Of a DNA stretch of 64,000 nt, positions 1 to 11,387 are shown piece by piece. The notes under the pieces are model-generated. The model was not told the origin of the DNA. It saw nothing but the letters and a program-made list of their open reading frames with translations, and did not search any database. The position numbers and the translations under genes were made by a program. Position 1 is the stretch's first letter, and every line of letters begins with the position of its first letter. Origin of the DNA: Phallusia mammillata (lineage: Eukaryota; Chordata; Ascidiacea; Phlebobranchia; Ascidiidae); NCBI GenBank assembly GCA_003260075.1, contig QLIY01000923.1:1-64000 (forward strand). Reading direction: 5' to 3'.

Positions 1-148
1 CCATTTTTAAAGAGTATTCATTTTTTGTTTCAAAAAGGTGGCCATAAACCCCCTCTTTGGAAAACAATGCAAAATAGATTTATGTTTGGGGGTTTTTATG
101 TTGCTTATGTTCCTGGTAAAACTTTCCTGTGTTATACACAATGCAAGC
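1..148. repeat. Allelic duplicate of 1171-1318, ended by a 10-G filler
   Basis: Bases 1-148 match 1171-1318 almost exactly and stop at a run of ten G (149-158). The bases after the run lead back into the second copy. This fits an overlap of about 1.2 kb between two contigs that were abutted rather than merged. The first copy begins before the window. Confidence 0.8.
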
Positions 149-158
149 GGGGGGGGGG

Positions 159-1170
159 CTGTACTCGAGAGTATTGTTCCAACAACATGACTAGAATTGC
201 AAACAATGCAAAAAAAACATTTGGCCCTCCGGGAATTGGCAAATCTTAGTTTTGGCCTGTTGCGTGTAAAAGGTTACCGACCCCTGATAAACAGGAAACC
301 TCGGTTAATCCTTTAATCTGTTAATCCTGGCCCGTTTTTACCTCAAATTGTCCGAATTAGGTGAAAGATCCGTAATAACTGAATCCGGTTTAACCAAGGT
401 TTATTGTAACTGGTAAACCATAATCGGGGTAATTTAAACATGCTACTCTAAAATAGGGGGGGGGGTTGGAACTGGTAAACCATAATCGGGGTAATTTAAA
501 CATGCTACTCTAAAATAGAGGCTTAAGTTTAATTTCGAAAAAATAAAAGCACTGCCACCAACCGAACCCATAACCTTGCGATTTAGGCTGATCACTCCGG
601 CGACGAAACATTATTTGTGAGGCCGGGTATGGCAAAAAAACACATAAGTTTACAAACTGAAGAAAACGCGAATTTGTTTAATCAAGTCAAAAAATTCGAG
701 GTTTAACATTTTGGGCTAATATTTCTAAGTGGGATAACATGGGGTACCAAATGGTGTAGTAAGGGTCGGGCTCAGGATTCAGGCTTACAGTTCTTAATAA
801 CGGGCTTCATTCGGGCCTGGCTTTTACATCACTAAAAAAATGATTAGAAGTATTTACCCAAATCAAACTATGTATGTGCTGAGAACGAAAAATCCTTACC
901 AAGAATGAAGTGTAATAATATTTTGTTAACAATTACAGTCAGGATAGCCATATGTGTTTTATCAAATTTTAATTTTTTTGGTGGCATTTTGAATTTACAA
1001 CAAAATGCAATATATGTTACAATCGTCACTCACCTTTCAATCTCAGTGATTCGCAGGGTGCCATGATAAGTTTTCTGCTGCCAAATTACTGTGTTGCTTA
1101 GAAATGAACATCTTCTACCAAGCTTTCAGTGGACTGCAAAGAAGTTGAACAACACATAAAAGCATAACTG
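159..1170. other. Non-coding stretch, no gene recognised
   Basis: Only short ORFs are present. A 48-base unit (408-455) recurs at 470-517 across a 10-G filler (456-465). The rest holds AT-rich DNA with no motif I can name. A minus-strand stretch at 1034-1133 has good splice signals on both sides but is closed in all three frames. Confidence 0.5.
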
Positions 1171-2052
1171 CCATTTTTAAAGAGTATTCATTTTTTGTTT
1201 CAAAAAGGTGGCCATAAAGCCCCTCTTTGGAAAACAATGCAAAATAGATTTATGTTTGGAGGTTTTTATGTTGCTTATGTTCCTTGTAAAACTTTCCTGT
1301 GTTATACACAATGCAAGCTTACCGGTTTACACTATGCAAGTTGTGATGTATATGTGCTGGTGACACAAACTTAGATCCAAGACCTTCTTGCCTGCCCAAG
1401 TAAAAATCAAAGATTCTTTATTACAGCTTACATTAACAGGCAGGATGGTTTTTGACATTCACTGTTTATGAGAATAATACCTGAGAATGGAAATATTTTT
1501 CAAGTAACAAATCTATCAATATATAAATATGAATATATGTATATTTAGTTTCTACTTATGTCACTTTTTTAATTATTTTGATTATCACCTAAAATTTTAA
1601 AATAACTACCTTATATTTTTAATCAAGGTTTTCTTTTTTAATGCAACAAAAAACACAAACTAACTATTTGGTCAGAAATTTCTGTACCGAACATGCTTTA
1701 TTTCTCATTTTGAAACACAAATTGCTTCATGCTTGATATCACAGACAAATATCAATATCACAGGGTTCATTAACCAAGCCGAAACTCTACCTGCTGTAAT
1801 AAAAAGTTGATATTCACGACCTTGTAACGAGATAGTTGACACAAAACTGGTTGTTTCCTATTGGGCACGAACATATTTTATGACCAAACAACAAAGTCTT
1901 TTGGATAATAAAGTGTACGTTAGCATATCCAACTTACACTACCTGTTTCAGATTATAGTTGTTTTTTTTCAGGGGTGGTTACATATACATATGTATAACT
2001 TCTATAAATATTCAAATGTTGTACAAAGTATATTCCAGCTACATACCACATG

Positions 2053-2346
2053 TCATAATTTTTTAGCGCAATTTCTCATAATCTTCTTGATGTGCTCCAA
2101 ATTATCCCACTCCTTTAGCAACTCCACTCTTTTCTGCAGGTAAGTTCGCCAGCTAGTGATAACAAGCAAACATTCCATAACCATTTACACAATTAAAACC
2201 AATTGCATTCAACCAAAGCAAAAATACCAGTTGTGACCAGCATGCAATTTGATCCTCTTTTACCATGGTAAACCTGCACCATCATACGGTATGTTTTAAA
2301 ACAGGGGTCTCCAACACGCGGCCCGCGGGCCACATGTGGCCCGCCA

Positions 2347-2417
<71 letters not shown>

Positions 2418-3552
2418 AAAAATAAATTTATATCTTGTTACATTTAAAGAATGTGTTAGTTTTATTCACCCTTCAAGTATTTCACAATTCAAAATCATAT
2501 GTCACTAAGTTAAAAATACCAAATTTAACGTTTGTGATACATTATTATTATTGTGATGTAATAATGCAACCTTATTCTGATCATCAAAGTGTGAAGTTAA
2601 AATCCGTTAAGTTTTTTGTGTCCACTATTTTTGTTTAGCTCAGGGATAAGGAACTTTTAAGTTCATGAAGGCCAAACAACACTTTGTTGACACTTATTTT
2701 GGCCGCATTGACTTTTTCAGATGCCTATAGGCCAGTGCAAAGTCTCCAATGGTTTCCAAACCTATTTCATTTACATAACAGACGTTTCATAATTTTCCGC
2801 GGTCCACGATGAATTCAATGCTAAAACCAATTAAACAGCTTAAGCTGCTAAAAGTAGTTTAAATTGTCATCAATACAGCTTTAGGATTTATTTTACCTAA
2901 ATATTATCAAGTGGTTACGCGTATCAATGATCTGAGCGGGTTGTGACATCACAGACAAAACTAAAATAGGGAATTATGCGCAAACAATTGCTTTCTTTTT
3001 TAATTTTTATGAAATAAAAAGGTATTAATGAACACGGAAGAGGTATTAATGAACACGTAAGATTGTAAAGTCATGAGCTCTTGGAGGTCAACGAAAATAA
3101 CGCCGTTATCCACTAAGGGACCATGAACTAGAACATTTTGACATGTAAGACTGCATGTGGCCCGCGGCCTCTAAAAAATTTGAAAATTGGCCCGGGACAA
3201 CCATTGAGTTGGAGACCCCTGTTTTAAAACAATGCAGTACCTGCCCCTGCTGCAAGCTTTTCCAATAGTTTTATCACTAGTTTCCTAGTAAAGTTGATTT
3301 CTATTGTAACCCCTTATATAACGTTGCAAAATCATGAAAATATGCAATTTGATCCACTTTGGTCTTTGCATAAAAGCAGGAAACCCATAACAAATACTTC
3401 ATAAAGCTTAGCAACATATGCTTGATTGGACTGTGTGTAAGCTTAACAGTTATATATATAATTCATAGTAGCTGCGACCAACAGCAAGATTTATGTCTCC
3501 AATCCAAAACTTTCGATTAAAAATGTTTGCTTTACCTCTGTGTATTTTCCAT
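2053..3552 (-). CDS. Possible small four-exon gene, about 56 aa, unidentified
   Basis: This is a tentative chain on the minus strand in which every splice phase fits. Exons: 3536-3552 (starts MENTQ), 3241-3284 (reads KLVIKLLEKLAAGA), a 10-base micro-exon 2264-2273, and the terminal exon 2053-2152 (reads WRTYLQKRVELLKEWDNLEH, then a lysine-rich end and TGA). The last exon is strongly helical and charged and is the most protein-like piece. The hAT-type element at 2302-3221 would lie inside an intron. I do not recognise the protein. The micro-exon is speculative. The perfect donor-like string at 2140-2146 on the plus strand is a competing reading. Confidence 0.25.
2302..3221. mobile_element. hAT-type non-autonomous element with 8-bp TSD
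   Basis: The element starts CAGGGGTCTCCAAC and ends with the inverted copy GTTGGAGACCCCTG. It is flanked by identical 8-base duplications TTTTAAAA at 2294-2301 and 3222-3229. No transposase frame is visible. Subterminal GC-rich palindromes (cgcggcccgcgggcc) are like those in the other copies in this window. A 69-base G run (2347-2415) inside it is a gap, so its true length is unknown. Confidence 0.85.
2347..2415. other. Assembly gap filled with 69 G
   Basis: An uninterrupted G run begins inside the left end of the hAT-type element. No flanking duplicate is seen, so this looks like a gap of estimated size rather than an overlap. Confidence 0.75.
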
Positions 3553-3751
3553 TGCCAAACTGTTTGATTCAGGTCATGTTCCCACTTAAATCAGTTAAGT
3601 TTGCTGTTCTTCCTGGCCATTATCCAAATCCCCTGCAAGTTATCCCATGAAAAATACACAGAAAATTTGTTAGGTTGCCTTTATTATACTATTACACCAC
3701 ACAAACCTTTCATTTGTGGTGCGCAGCAACATACAAAAACTTTTTACCTTT

Positions 3752-3900
3752 TTGGGGGCTGGCGGGGTAAATGATGGGGTTATCGAGTCAAACGAAGCAG
3801 ATGGCACATCTACATAACTATATCTCTCATCTGTAAAAGTTTCATCCAAATTCATCAAATATTTCATGGCAAAAGAGGGTGGACAAACTGCAGGGTGGAA
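3752..3900. repeat. Dispersed repeat, copy 1 (related to 44622-44770)
   Basis: About 150 bases match, with scattered changes, a block inside a TOP1 intron at 44622-44770. The minus strand of this copy has an open frame (3670-3924) that reads like protein (FAMKYLMNLDETFTDERYSY). The TOP1-intron copy is disrupted, so a repeat is more likely than a gene. It could also be an exon that was copied elsewhere. Confidence 0.55.
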
Positions 3901-4137
3901 AAAGAGAAAAACAAACAAACACATGGAGCGAAATCAAAATGTGTACCCTTCAGGGAAGGGAACCCATAAAAAGCACTGATTACGAAAAGCTATAAACAAG
4001 TATACATTACTTGAAAGAATAAGAGTGTAAACTAACTTTAAATTAGTACAATGTAGTTTCAAATTGTTTACACATTAATTAAATTATAATGTGAGTGGCT
4101 CAAGCCTGACAGCCTGTCACCTTTGTATTTGTTACAG

Positions 4138-4341
4138 TTTGAGTCAAAAAAACTTAACAGACACACCTATCAATGCAGCAGTTATGTTCCACCACCAATT
4201 TGCTTCAGTTACAGCACGCCAGACATGTCCACATGTGTTGTAATTAAACGAAGAAAAATAGGGGTGGAATGTAGACGTACAGAACCCGAAAAGCAATCTT
4301 TGAAATACGCACGTGCTTTTTTGCAAAATGCAAACCACTGA
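4138..4341 (+). CDS. Possible terminal coding exon, unidentified
   Basis: A strong acceptor (pyrimidine tract then ttgttacag) precedes an open frame of 67 codons ending in TGA. It contains a basic stretch (VIKRRKIGVECRRTEPEKQS). No upstream exon on this strand could be linked to it and I do not recognise the protein. It may be a chance ORF just upstream of the DNAJC4-like gene. Confidence 0.25.
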   Translation, partial: FESKKLNRHTYQCSSYVPPPICFSYSTPDMSTCVVIKRRKIGVECRRTEPEKQSLKYARAFLQNANH

Positions 4342-4581
4342 AGCGGAACACAACAACACCAAAAAAAGGTAAAATTGTGACGTCTTCGATTTTATAAAGT
4401 TTATGCAATTTTCCAACTATACTGTTACAATTCATTCACCTAACAGCAAAAATAAAAAATGTGCGATTTGTACGGAGATTGTGGATTTAATGCCTTAGTT
4501 CAAATATATCTATGATTTTTGAATAAAACAGTCCCTTACGGTGCTTTTTTCTCTTTTAAAAATTAGTGCTCCACAAAAAAA

Positions 4582-6353
4582 TTGTTCCATTTGTGTTCAT
4601 TGATGGCATCGTCGCGCTTAATTTATTATCTCATACATGAGACAATCCGGTCTAAGTCAAGTTTAAATTTGTGCAAAAGCACTTGGATCAACGTTCAAAG
4701 GATAACAACAAAAGCATCAAGCGATCCATACACAGTACTGGGCTTGAGACGAGATGCAAACGAAACAACTGTAAAAAACGCTTACATAAAGTTGTCGAAA
4801 AAGTTTCACCCGGACAAAAACCCTGGCAATGAAGATGCTAAAGAAATGTTTCTTAAAATACAAAACAGTTACAGGGAAATCATGAAAAACATTCAACTGG
4901 AAGAACCAAAGCCAGAAGGTATATTGTTTATTATCTTTTTAGGCTACTTTTTGAAAATAATGCCTGTTCTAACCTATGTTTGTTGTTGTTATTTTTTTGT
5001 AATATCTTCTTAAATAGTTAGTAATGTTGTGTTTTACAAAGTGTTATTTGATTAGCACAACAGCCAAGGTGTTTTAACTTTTAAGTGTGACAAAACTGAT
5101 TTGTGGGTCTGAATTTAGTGAATGCATGTTGTTGTTTCTTTCCACATAATTTATGTATATTTTTTGACACTGTGCATTAATATTTTAAACAGATGAATCA
5201 GATCACATGACCAAGTATTCTTTTACGGTTTCTCCACTGGGAGTTGAAAACATGCCCCCAATTCCACTCCACCACAGGGAACCAATTAAATGGATGATCT
5301 TTTTTTTCTTGGTCATCGTTTGTTATATAGCTTTAGAGCAAATACCACGAAAAGTGGTAAGAAACCTTTAAACATTTTTTATCATACTTCAAAGTTGAGC
5401 TTAGTACTATAAATAATTTGCAGCTAAGGGAATGCTTGGGAAACTAGCTTGATTCAGTATTATACCTTTAATGTGTCTGGAATGCTATGATTTATAAACA
5501 GTTTCAGTTTAACTTATTGTGAAGAATGGTAGAAAGTAGTTTATCGTGTTCCAGCAACAGCTTGTGTCTATTTAGAGCAGTGGTTCTTAATGTTATATGG
5601 ATCGTGTCCCACCTGACACCTTTTTTATCGCTGCGTAGTTGGCTCAGTTAACTGACCTGAGTTGCAATTTTAGATCGGACTTAAATTATCACAAAAAGCT
5701 ACTTGCGTACCACCTGAAAAGTTTTGGCGTACCACTAGTGGTACGCGTAGTTTGAGAACCACTGCTTTAGAGTAAGAAACTTAGTAACATCACATATTAC
5801 AAGCAAAATTATTCAGATTTAAAAATAAGTCGGACCTAAATATGGGACTGTGGTAGAAAAATATTATATAATAGTGCTGCTTGTTTCTTAACACTTTTGG
5901 TATTTTAAGTTTGTTGATAACACCAATCACAGTCCACTGCTTTTAGATAGTTGAGAGTTTACCAAACTAACATTTTCTCACATTTACCCTTTTAACATGA
6001 AAAAAGTGTAGTTTTGTGTTTTAATAGCCACTGTGTTACAAAACATGTACTTCACTTGTATTCTGAGATAAACACATATTTTTACCCGTTTCCTTCCCCA
6101 CAAGGCCTTTCTGTAGTTTCTTATATTTCTTTCTGTCAATGACTTACAGAAATCGGAATCCAAAGAAGAAATAATAAAACAAGTCACAGAACAGTACAAG
6201 GCTGAAATTCTTGAAGAGGAGCAGGAAAAAAGAGAAGCTGCTGACATTNGGAGTGGATTGCTTCATTTAACTTTGTCGACTAACACGAGCACTGCTTATA
6301 TAGGCTATTGGTTCTGTATAGGTTGTGTTGTCCAAGCCGGCAAATATATTTAA
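4582..6353 (+). CDS. DnaJ homolog, subfamily C member 4-like, membrane-anchored J protein
   Basis: Exons are 4582-4918, 5193-5356 and 6150-6353 (phases fit). A J domain spans about residues 48-100 with the HPD motif at 76-78, which stimulates Hsp70 ATPase. The N-terminus is basic and serine-rich and could target mitochondria. A start at the second Met (4603) is equally possible. Exon 2 encodes a single transmembrane helix (MIFFFLVIVCYIALEQI) followed by basic residues. Exon 3 encodes a charged helix (KEEIIKQVTEQYKAEILEEE). Order and spacing match vertebrate DNAJC4: J domain, linker, TM, charged tail. DNAJC30 is the alternative. A single N at 6249 lies in exon 3. The frame stays open across it to TAA at 6351, but the last 34 codons are unlike the family and the true C-terminus may be lost at a contig join. 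Confidence 0.75.
5578..5764. mobile_element. hAT-type MITE, 187 bp, in the DNAJC4-like intron
   Basis: Inverted ends CAGTGGTTCTTAA and TTTGAGAACCACTG. The 8-base flanks ATTTAGAG and CTTTAGAG agree at 7 of 8. It lies in intron 2 and has no coding capacity. Confidence 0.8.
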
Positions 6354-6650
6354 CTTGTACAGGAAAATAATGGCGGGTAAGTTTAGGAAAATTAACTTTG
6401 TTCCTTATTCTATGGCTGTTGCGTCTAAACGATTTATTAAATCACTAATTTAAATATGTTTGTGGCTTCCTTATTAAACTAAAATTATAGTTTACATATT
6501 AAACTTGCAATTGACGTTTACATCAAACTACTAAGAAAATCGTTAACGCTTTTATTTACAAAAGAGTTGAAATTGAAGGTTGGCATGCAACCAAATACGT
6601 TTTACACAACTATAGGTTCTCAAATCCAATAAATTTGATGTCGTTATTAC

Positions 6651-7142
6651 TAGAGATGTACCGAATATTCGGTTTGCCGAATTTATTCGGCCATTTTCGC
6701 AAAGATTCGGTTTCGGCCGAATAACTTGTTGCGATTCGGGAATCTTTTACGAACACACATTCAAAGCGTTAAACGTGCTTTTTCTACTTAGTAAGGTACC
6801 ACACAATCTTTCAAAAACACCACAAACAAAATCACGTAAAGTTTTCAATGTTTTAACACATTATTGTTTTTCCTACTGTAAACAAAATAACAGTAATTCA
6901 TTGGCAGATTGGCAATCATGCTTAAGGCAATTTTAAACCCCTCAAAACTGAAATGAGGACGAAACACAACCATTCTGCACTCATTGCCTGGTATATAAAC
7001 TTATGTTTTCATGTCAAACGCGTACCGTACGACTGCGCGTGACGTCATAAATGATTGGTTGATTCGGCCGAATTTATTCGGCAAAACCGCCGAATATTTG
7101 GTTTCGGCCGAATCGAAATTTGGCCGATTCGGTACATCACTA
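6651..7142. mobile_element. hAT-like MITE with TAGAGATGTACCGAA ends
   Basis: Long inverted ends (TAGAGATGTACCGAATATTC and its complement ending GGTACATCACTA) carry several copies of the palindromic word ttcggccgaa. The flanking 8 bases match only partly (gttattac and gtttaaac), so the exact borders are uncertain. Non-coding inside. Confidence 0.7.
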
Positions 7143-7586
7143 GTTTAAACCCGAAATGACCCACAATCTAAAACACAGATTGGTTGACTGTTCATTACAA
7201 AAAGTCCCATAGATTGCTAAAAAACCACCCCTTTTGAATTTGACTGGTTTCCATTATTGTTTTTATGGCAGTAAGTTCATAACGACACCTAATAAAAAGT
7301 TTATGTGCAGTACATAAAAATGGTTTTTCATTACATGTGACTAATCGGTACATTCACTAATGGTGTAGCACTAAAAATGCAAAAGTACCAACTACTATGT
7401 TCATTTTGAGTCAACACAGTCACAACAGGAAAAAAGTTACCCATATGATACTAAAGAAAAAAACATTGCAAGTTGTAGCAAAATATAGTTACTAAAAACT
7501 AGAAAACATTGTTGAATAAAAGCAAGGAATGAATTAGAAAAGTTGATGGTATGCTGCTGGATAAAATGATAATACCTAAAAGTTTT
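7143..7586. other. Intergenic, no feature seen
   Basis: AT-rich DNA between the MITE and the P5CR stop codon, presumably including the 3' untranslated region of the minus-strand P5CR gene. I see no clear AATAAA close to the stop. Confidence 0.4.
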
Positions 7587-10287
7587 CTATTTTTTAAATG
7601 CACCATTATTTTCCAATATTTCTTGTAAATGTAAACCATCTCGAATACTTTTTTTTATTGCCTCAACATTTGTCGTGTCTTCCGAGCCTTGCAGCTGCAA
7701 TTCTCTGTAATCAAAAAAAGTTTACAAGAGTTAAACATTTTCCTGTTCCCTTTGGGGCCATCATTGCAAACCCTTGGGTAAAACAAAGAATATTCATTTT
7801 TGGCTGAAAATACATTTCATTATTTTTTTCCATTCTGTGTCAATATTCAATGTTCTTAAAAGATCATAGAGTAAGAAACTACTGATACTGACCAATTAAG
7901 TTAAGAACAGATTGATTTTACTAAGTGTTTAAATGCCAAAAAGTTTTTCTGCTTTAAAATTGGAAATAAGCTTGTTTGGACCCATGAAGCATGTGTGAGC
8001 AACTCATACCTTGTTCGGACACATGATGCCTCAACTGCATCAATAAGCAAACTTCGGAAACCTCCTTTTTCTAAGTGATGTAAAGCATATATGGTAGCGC
8101 CCTCCGGTGAACAAATGGCATCTTTAAGCTCTCCTGGATGTTTTCCCGTTTCAAGTAGCATACGTCCAGCACCCTAAACAAAAAATCAGTTTGGTTTGAA
8201 AAAACAAACAAACAAACATTCACCTATTTACGTACAATCAGGGATTGAGCTCCAAGTCGCATAGCCAATCCTCTTGGCAAGCCCATCTTCACAGCCCCAT
8301 CCGACAATGCTTCAATAGCTTCAAAAGCCTGCAAGAAAAAACTTAATGCAACTGCTGTCTTTCAGTAACACTAGTAAGTAAATAACACCTCATATTATCT
8401 TATGTAACAATAAAGTGTGAATGTTAAACAGACAAAAAATAGTGATGCTTTTTATTTTCAATTGTAAAGGTACCCACATAAGCTGGACCGGAGCCACTGA
8501 GTCCAGTTATTGCATCAATGTTAGCTTCCTCAACTTCTTCAACAGTTCCCACTCTGCCGAAAATCTGCTCAATCATTTCTCCATCAGAAGTTTCAGAGTT
8601 TTTTCCTATGGAAAGTAGCTTACATAGAATATCACTTAAGACTTACTTAATTTTAAGAAGGACGTATAGAAAACAAGAATACCAGATAAAAACATGTACA
8701 ATGTACATAATGCCACCAAATTTTACAAACAAGTACTTTAAATTATTTACATGTTGGCAAAAAGGTGCAAAGAATATGCACTTCTACACCACAATATTTT
8801 GCAACATTGAATTTCTAGGCAGTAAACATTTCTCATTTTGAGGAAAATGCATGTCAAGAAACATTTTACTTGATATAAACTTCCCATACCAGAGGCATAG
8901 ACAGTTGCTCCTTCTTTTACAGCACAGCAAGTATTTGTCATTGCTCGCATTACTCTAGCATCAGGAGGAAGTTTCTGACAATAACAAACCAGTTTCCTTG
9001 GTTAGTAGCAGCTACATGAAATGATGGCCTTTTTTGTAACATGCGTGATGTGTGTGTGCCAATGATAGCAACATTTTTACACTAAAGCAAACAATTTTGT
9101 ATGTTGTACCTCTAATTATGGCAGTAATTGTTAAAAGGTTTGGTGAACAAATCCTATCTTTTCATGATACTAATTCACTAATGCTATGAGTAAATTTTAG
9201 TTATAACAGTACATAAACCAATAAACAAAACAAAAAACATTTAATTCAAAGCACATGTTTTTGAATCAACAATATTCTGAACACAAAAAATTTCAAATAA
9301 AATGCTACATTTTAGTAACATAGTGTTAAATGTATGGTTAAAATGGGTGAACAATGCTAAACATACTAAGCTACAGCATGATAAATGCAGTGGAAACCAA
9401 TTTACTTTGTAGCATAACTTCAACCAAACACTAAAGGTAAAAAAAGATAAACACATAAAATGTTCCACAGATGGCAAAGTTATGCTAATTAGGTAAAACA
9501 ATCTTTTGTATGGTAAATCTTGTGAAACACCTTTTCAATAGAAGAAATATTGACACCAGCAGCAAAAGACATGATTAGGTGATCTTTGTTGACCATTGTT
9601 GAAAGTTCATCCAACACATAGGGCATTATTTTGGGCTTCACAGCAAGTATAAGCAGTTTACTTTTCTCAACAGTTGCTTTGTTGTCAGGAGAGAATCGAA
9701 CTCCCAACTCCTACAAAAACAATAATAATATTAAAATATTACCACCAAAAAATGTAAGGATATTAAAAATATTGTTGAGACATCAATTGTGCAACAAAAG
9801 TAATTTACTACCTTGTAACTTTTGCTACACTTTATAACTCAACTAAAAAAGCGTTTCCAAAGTATTTGATTAAAAGTTTTTACCTTCAGGTCTTTAACAG
9901 TTGGCTTTTTTGTTTCTGGCGAACTTGCAAAAATTTGACTTGCCCGAATTGCACCTGGTGAACAAACATAAAACAAATATGCAGGAGGTAAAAATATAAG
10001 TACTTACAGACATATTACTATTAATAGTTTCCTGCAGAAGTTTAACACATTAAACGAAAAGCACACCAACTGTCATTATAATATTACAGGTTAACAGTTC
10101 AATCTGCAATTGCTGCCAAATTTTTCATATTTTACTAACACATTTATGGCAGGCCACAAAATAAAATGCACATACCTGAACGTACAAGTCCCTGTGACAT
10201 GTACAGGGCCAAATTGCCCGCACCAATAAATCCCACGTTCATGTCTATTGCTTTTAAAAGTATAGAAAAGCCGGAACTGGCACTCAT
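7587..10287 (-). CDS. Pyrroline-5-carboxylate reductase (P5CR), complete, 8 exons
   Basis: Catalyses the last step of proline synthesis: NAD(P)H-dependent reduction of 1-pyrroline-5-carboxylate to proline. Exons: 10176-10287, 9884-9954, 9531-9710, 8890-8974, 8478-8605, 8236-8328, 8010-8173, 7587-7704, giving 316 codons. The N-terminal Rossmann motif reads [10 protein letters not shown]. The conserved middle reads LLILAVKP and FAAGV. The family signature runs across the exon 5/6 junction as [11 protein letters not shown], followed by [10 protein letters not shown]. The exon 5 donor is TAT|gtgggt, chosen because it restores AYAFEAI as in the family. MSASSGF (10287) is the first in-frame Met; MNVGFIG, 15 residues later, is closer to typical P5CR starts. 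The C-terminus extends past the last conserved helix with a lysine-rich tail (ENNGAFKK). Confidence 0.95.
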
Positions 10288-10289
10288 CT

Positions 10290-10877
10290 CATGCAAAGAC
10301 ACTAATTTCAAGTCAACAACGCACAACAACAATCACGAAATTACCAACAGGAGAAGGTAAAAAGGTGCTTTGTTATCTACGAAAATGCACCTCGGTGGAA
10401 AAAGTGCCACACGTTTTCGAAAAGCCGCAAGCCAAGTTCACTGAAGCATGAAAACAGCTGATTATTTGTTGCATCATAAAGCTAACTTTTGTGGCTGGAT
10501 TTTTATATCATTGGTGTTTTTTATGAGTTAAATTTTTCTGAAATCTATTCGGTAAGATCCAGATCCAATAAAATAACTATTTTGGTGACCTTTTGCCAAA
10601 CTTTGCTGTCTTCTGCAAAGTTGTCTAGCGCTGTAGCTATTTTCACCATCTCCTGGCAAACATTACATCTAAATTGGTTCATTATGGCAAGATGGATTCG
10701 ACGTAAATGTTTTCACCATCTTTGTAGCATAGTACGCAATTTCTGCAAAATTGTCTAGCTCTTGCCTTCTATTGTTTCAAGATTTGGTCTAAAAATTGGC
10801 AAAGAGATTAATTGAACCCAACCAACGGTTAAAAAATAATAAACAAAACACAGCTGCGCATAACGCAAACTTTAGTA
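10290..10877. other. Intergenic, no gene recognised
   Basis: Upstream region of P5CR. A phrase around 10610-10650 (ttctgcaaagttgtctagc) recurs imperfectly at 10740-10765. Only short unsupported ORFs. Confidence 0.4.
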
Positions 10878-11114
10878 CAGTGGTTCCCAACCGGGAAGGA
10901 ATTTTATGAGTTCAGGGGAGGAATTAAAAAAAAACTGTAAAAAAATACATTGAAAATGTTACAGAATATTTTTGTACATACATTAGGGATGCCCATTATA
11001 ATTTGGATCCGGTTTACATTTGGAAACGGTTGTAAATGATTCTAAAATAGACATCCCTAATTATAAGGTCTATTTCAAATAGCTATAATTTTTTATGTTA
11101 TATTTGTTTTTCGT
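10878..11114. mobile_element. hAT-type element, left end only, cut by a gap
   Basis: Starts CAGTGGTTCCCAACC and runs into a 96-base G filler. No matching right end follows, so the remainder is missing from the assembly. A smaller pair of inverted ends (TTAGGGATG / CATCCCTAA, about 10983-11062) is nested inside. Confidence 0.6.

Positions 11115-11210
<96 letters not shown>
11115..11210. other. Assembly gap filled with 96 G
   Basis: The longest homopolymer in the window. There is no duplicated flank, so it is a sized gap. It has probably swallowed the right end of the hAT-type element that starts at 10878. Confidence 0.75.
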
Positions 11211-11304
11211 CTAACGATTAGAAGGCTAAAGACTTTAAATATATGAAGTTGAATCGTCAGAGCCAACAATTAGAAATCTTTCAAAACGATGGACAAAATG
11301 TCCG

Positions 11305-11310
11305 TTTATT
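11305..11310 (-). terminator. RFWD3 polyadenylation signal (AATAAA)
   Basis: A canonical AATAAA on the minus strand about 80 bases after the RFWD3 stop codon (11388-11390). Confidence 0.6.
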
Positions 11311-11387
11311 TTGTTGCCGGACATGAAAAAAATATAACACCGGTTAGCAACGCGCACAAAAGAAAAAGAAAACAAAAAGCAAAAAAA

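Noticed and set aside
1034-1133. Minus-strand exon with good acceptor (cttctttgcag) and donor (AAAG|gtgagt)
   Set aside because: All three frames contain stops, so it cannot be an internal coding exon.
2265-2447. ORF with a long poly-glycine tract
   Set aside because: The tract is the translation of a 69-base G filler; not protein.
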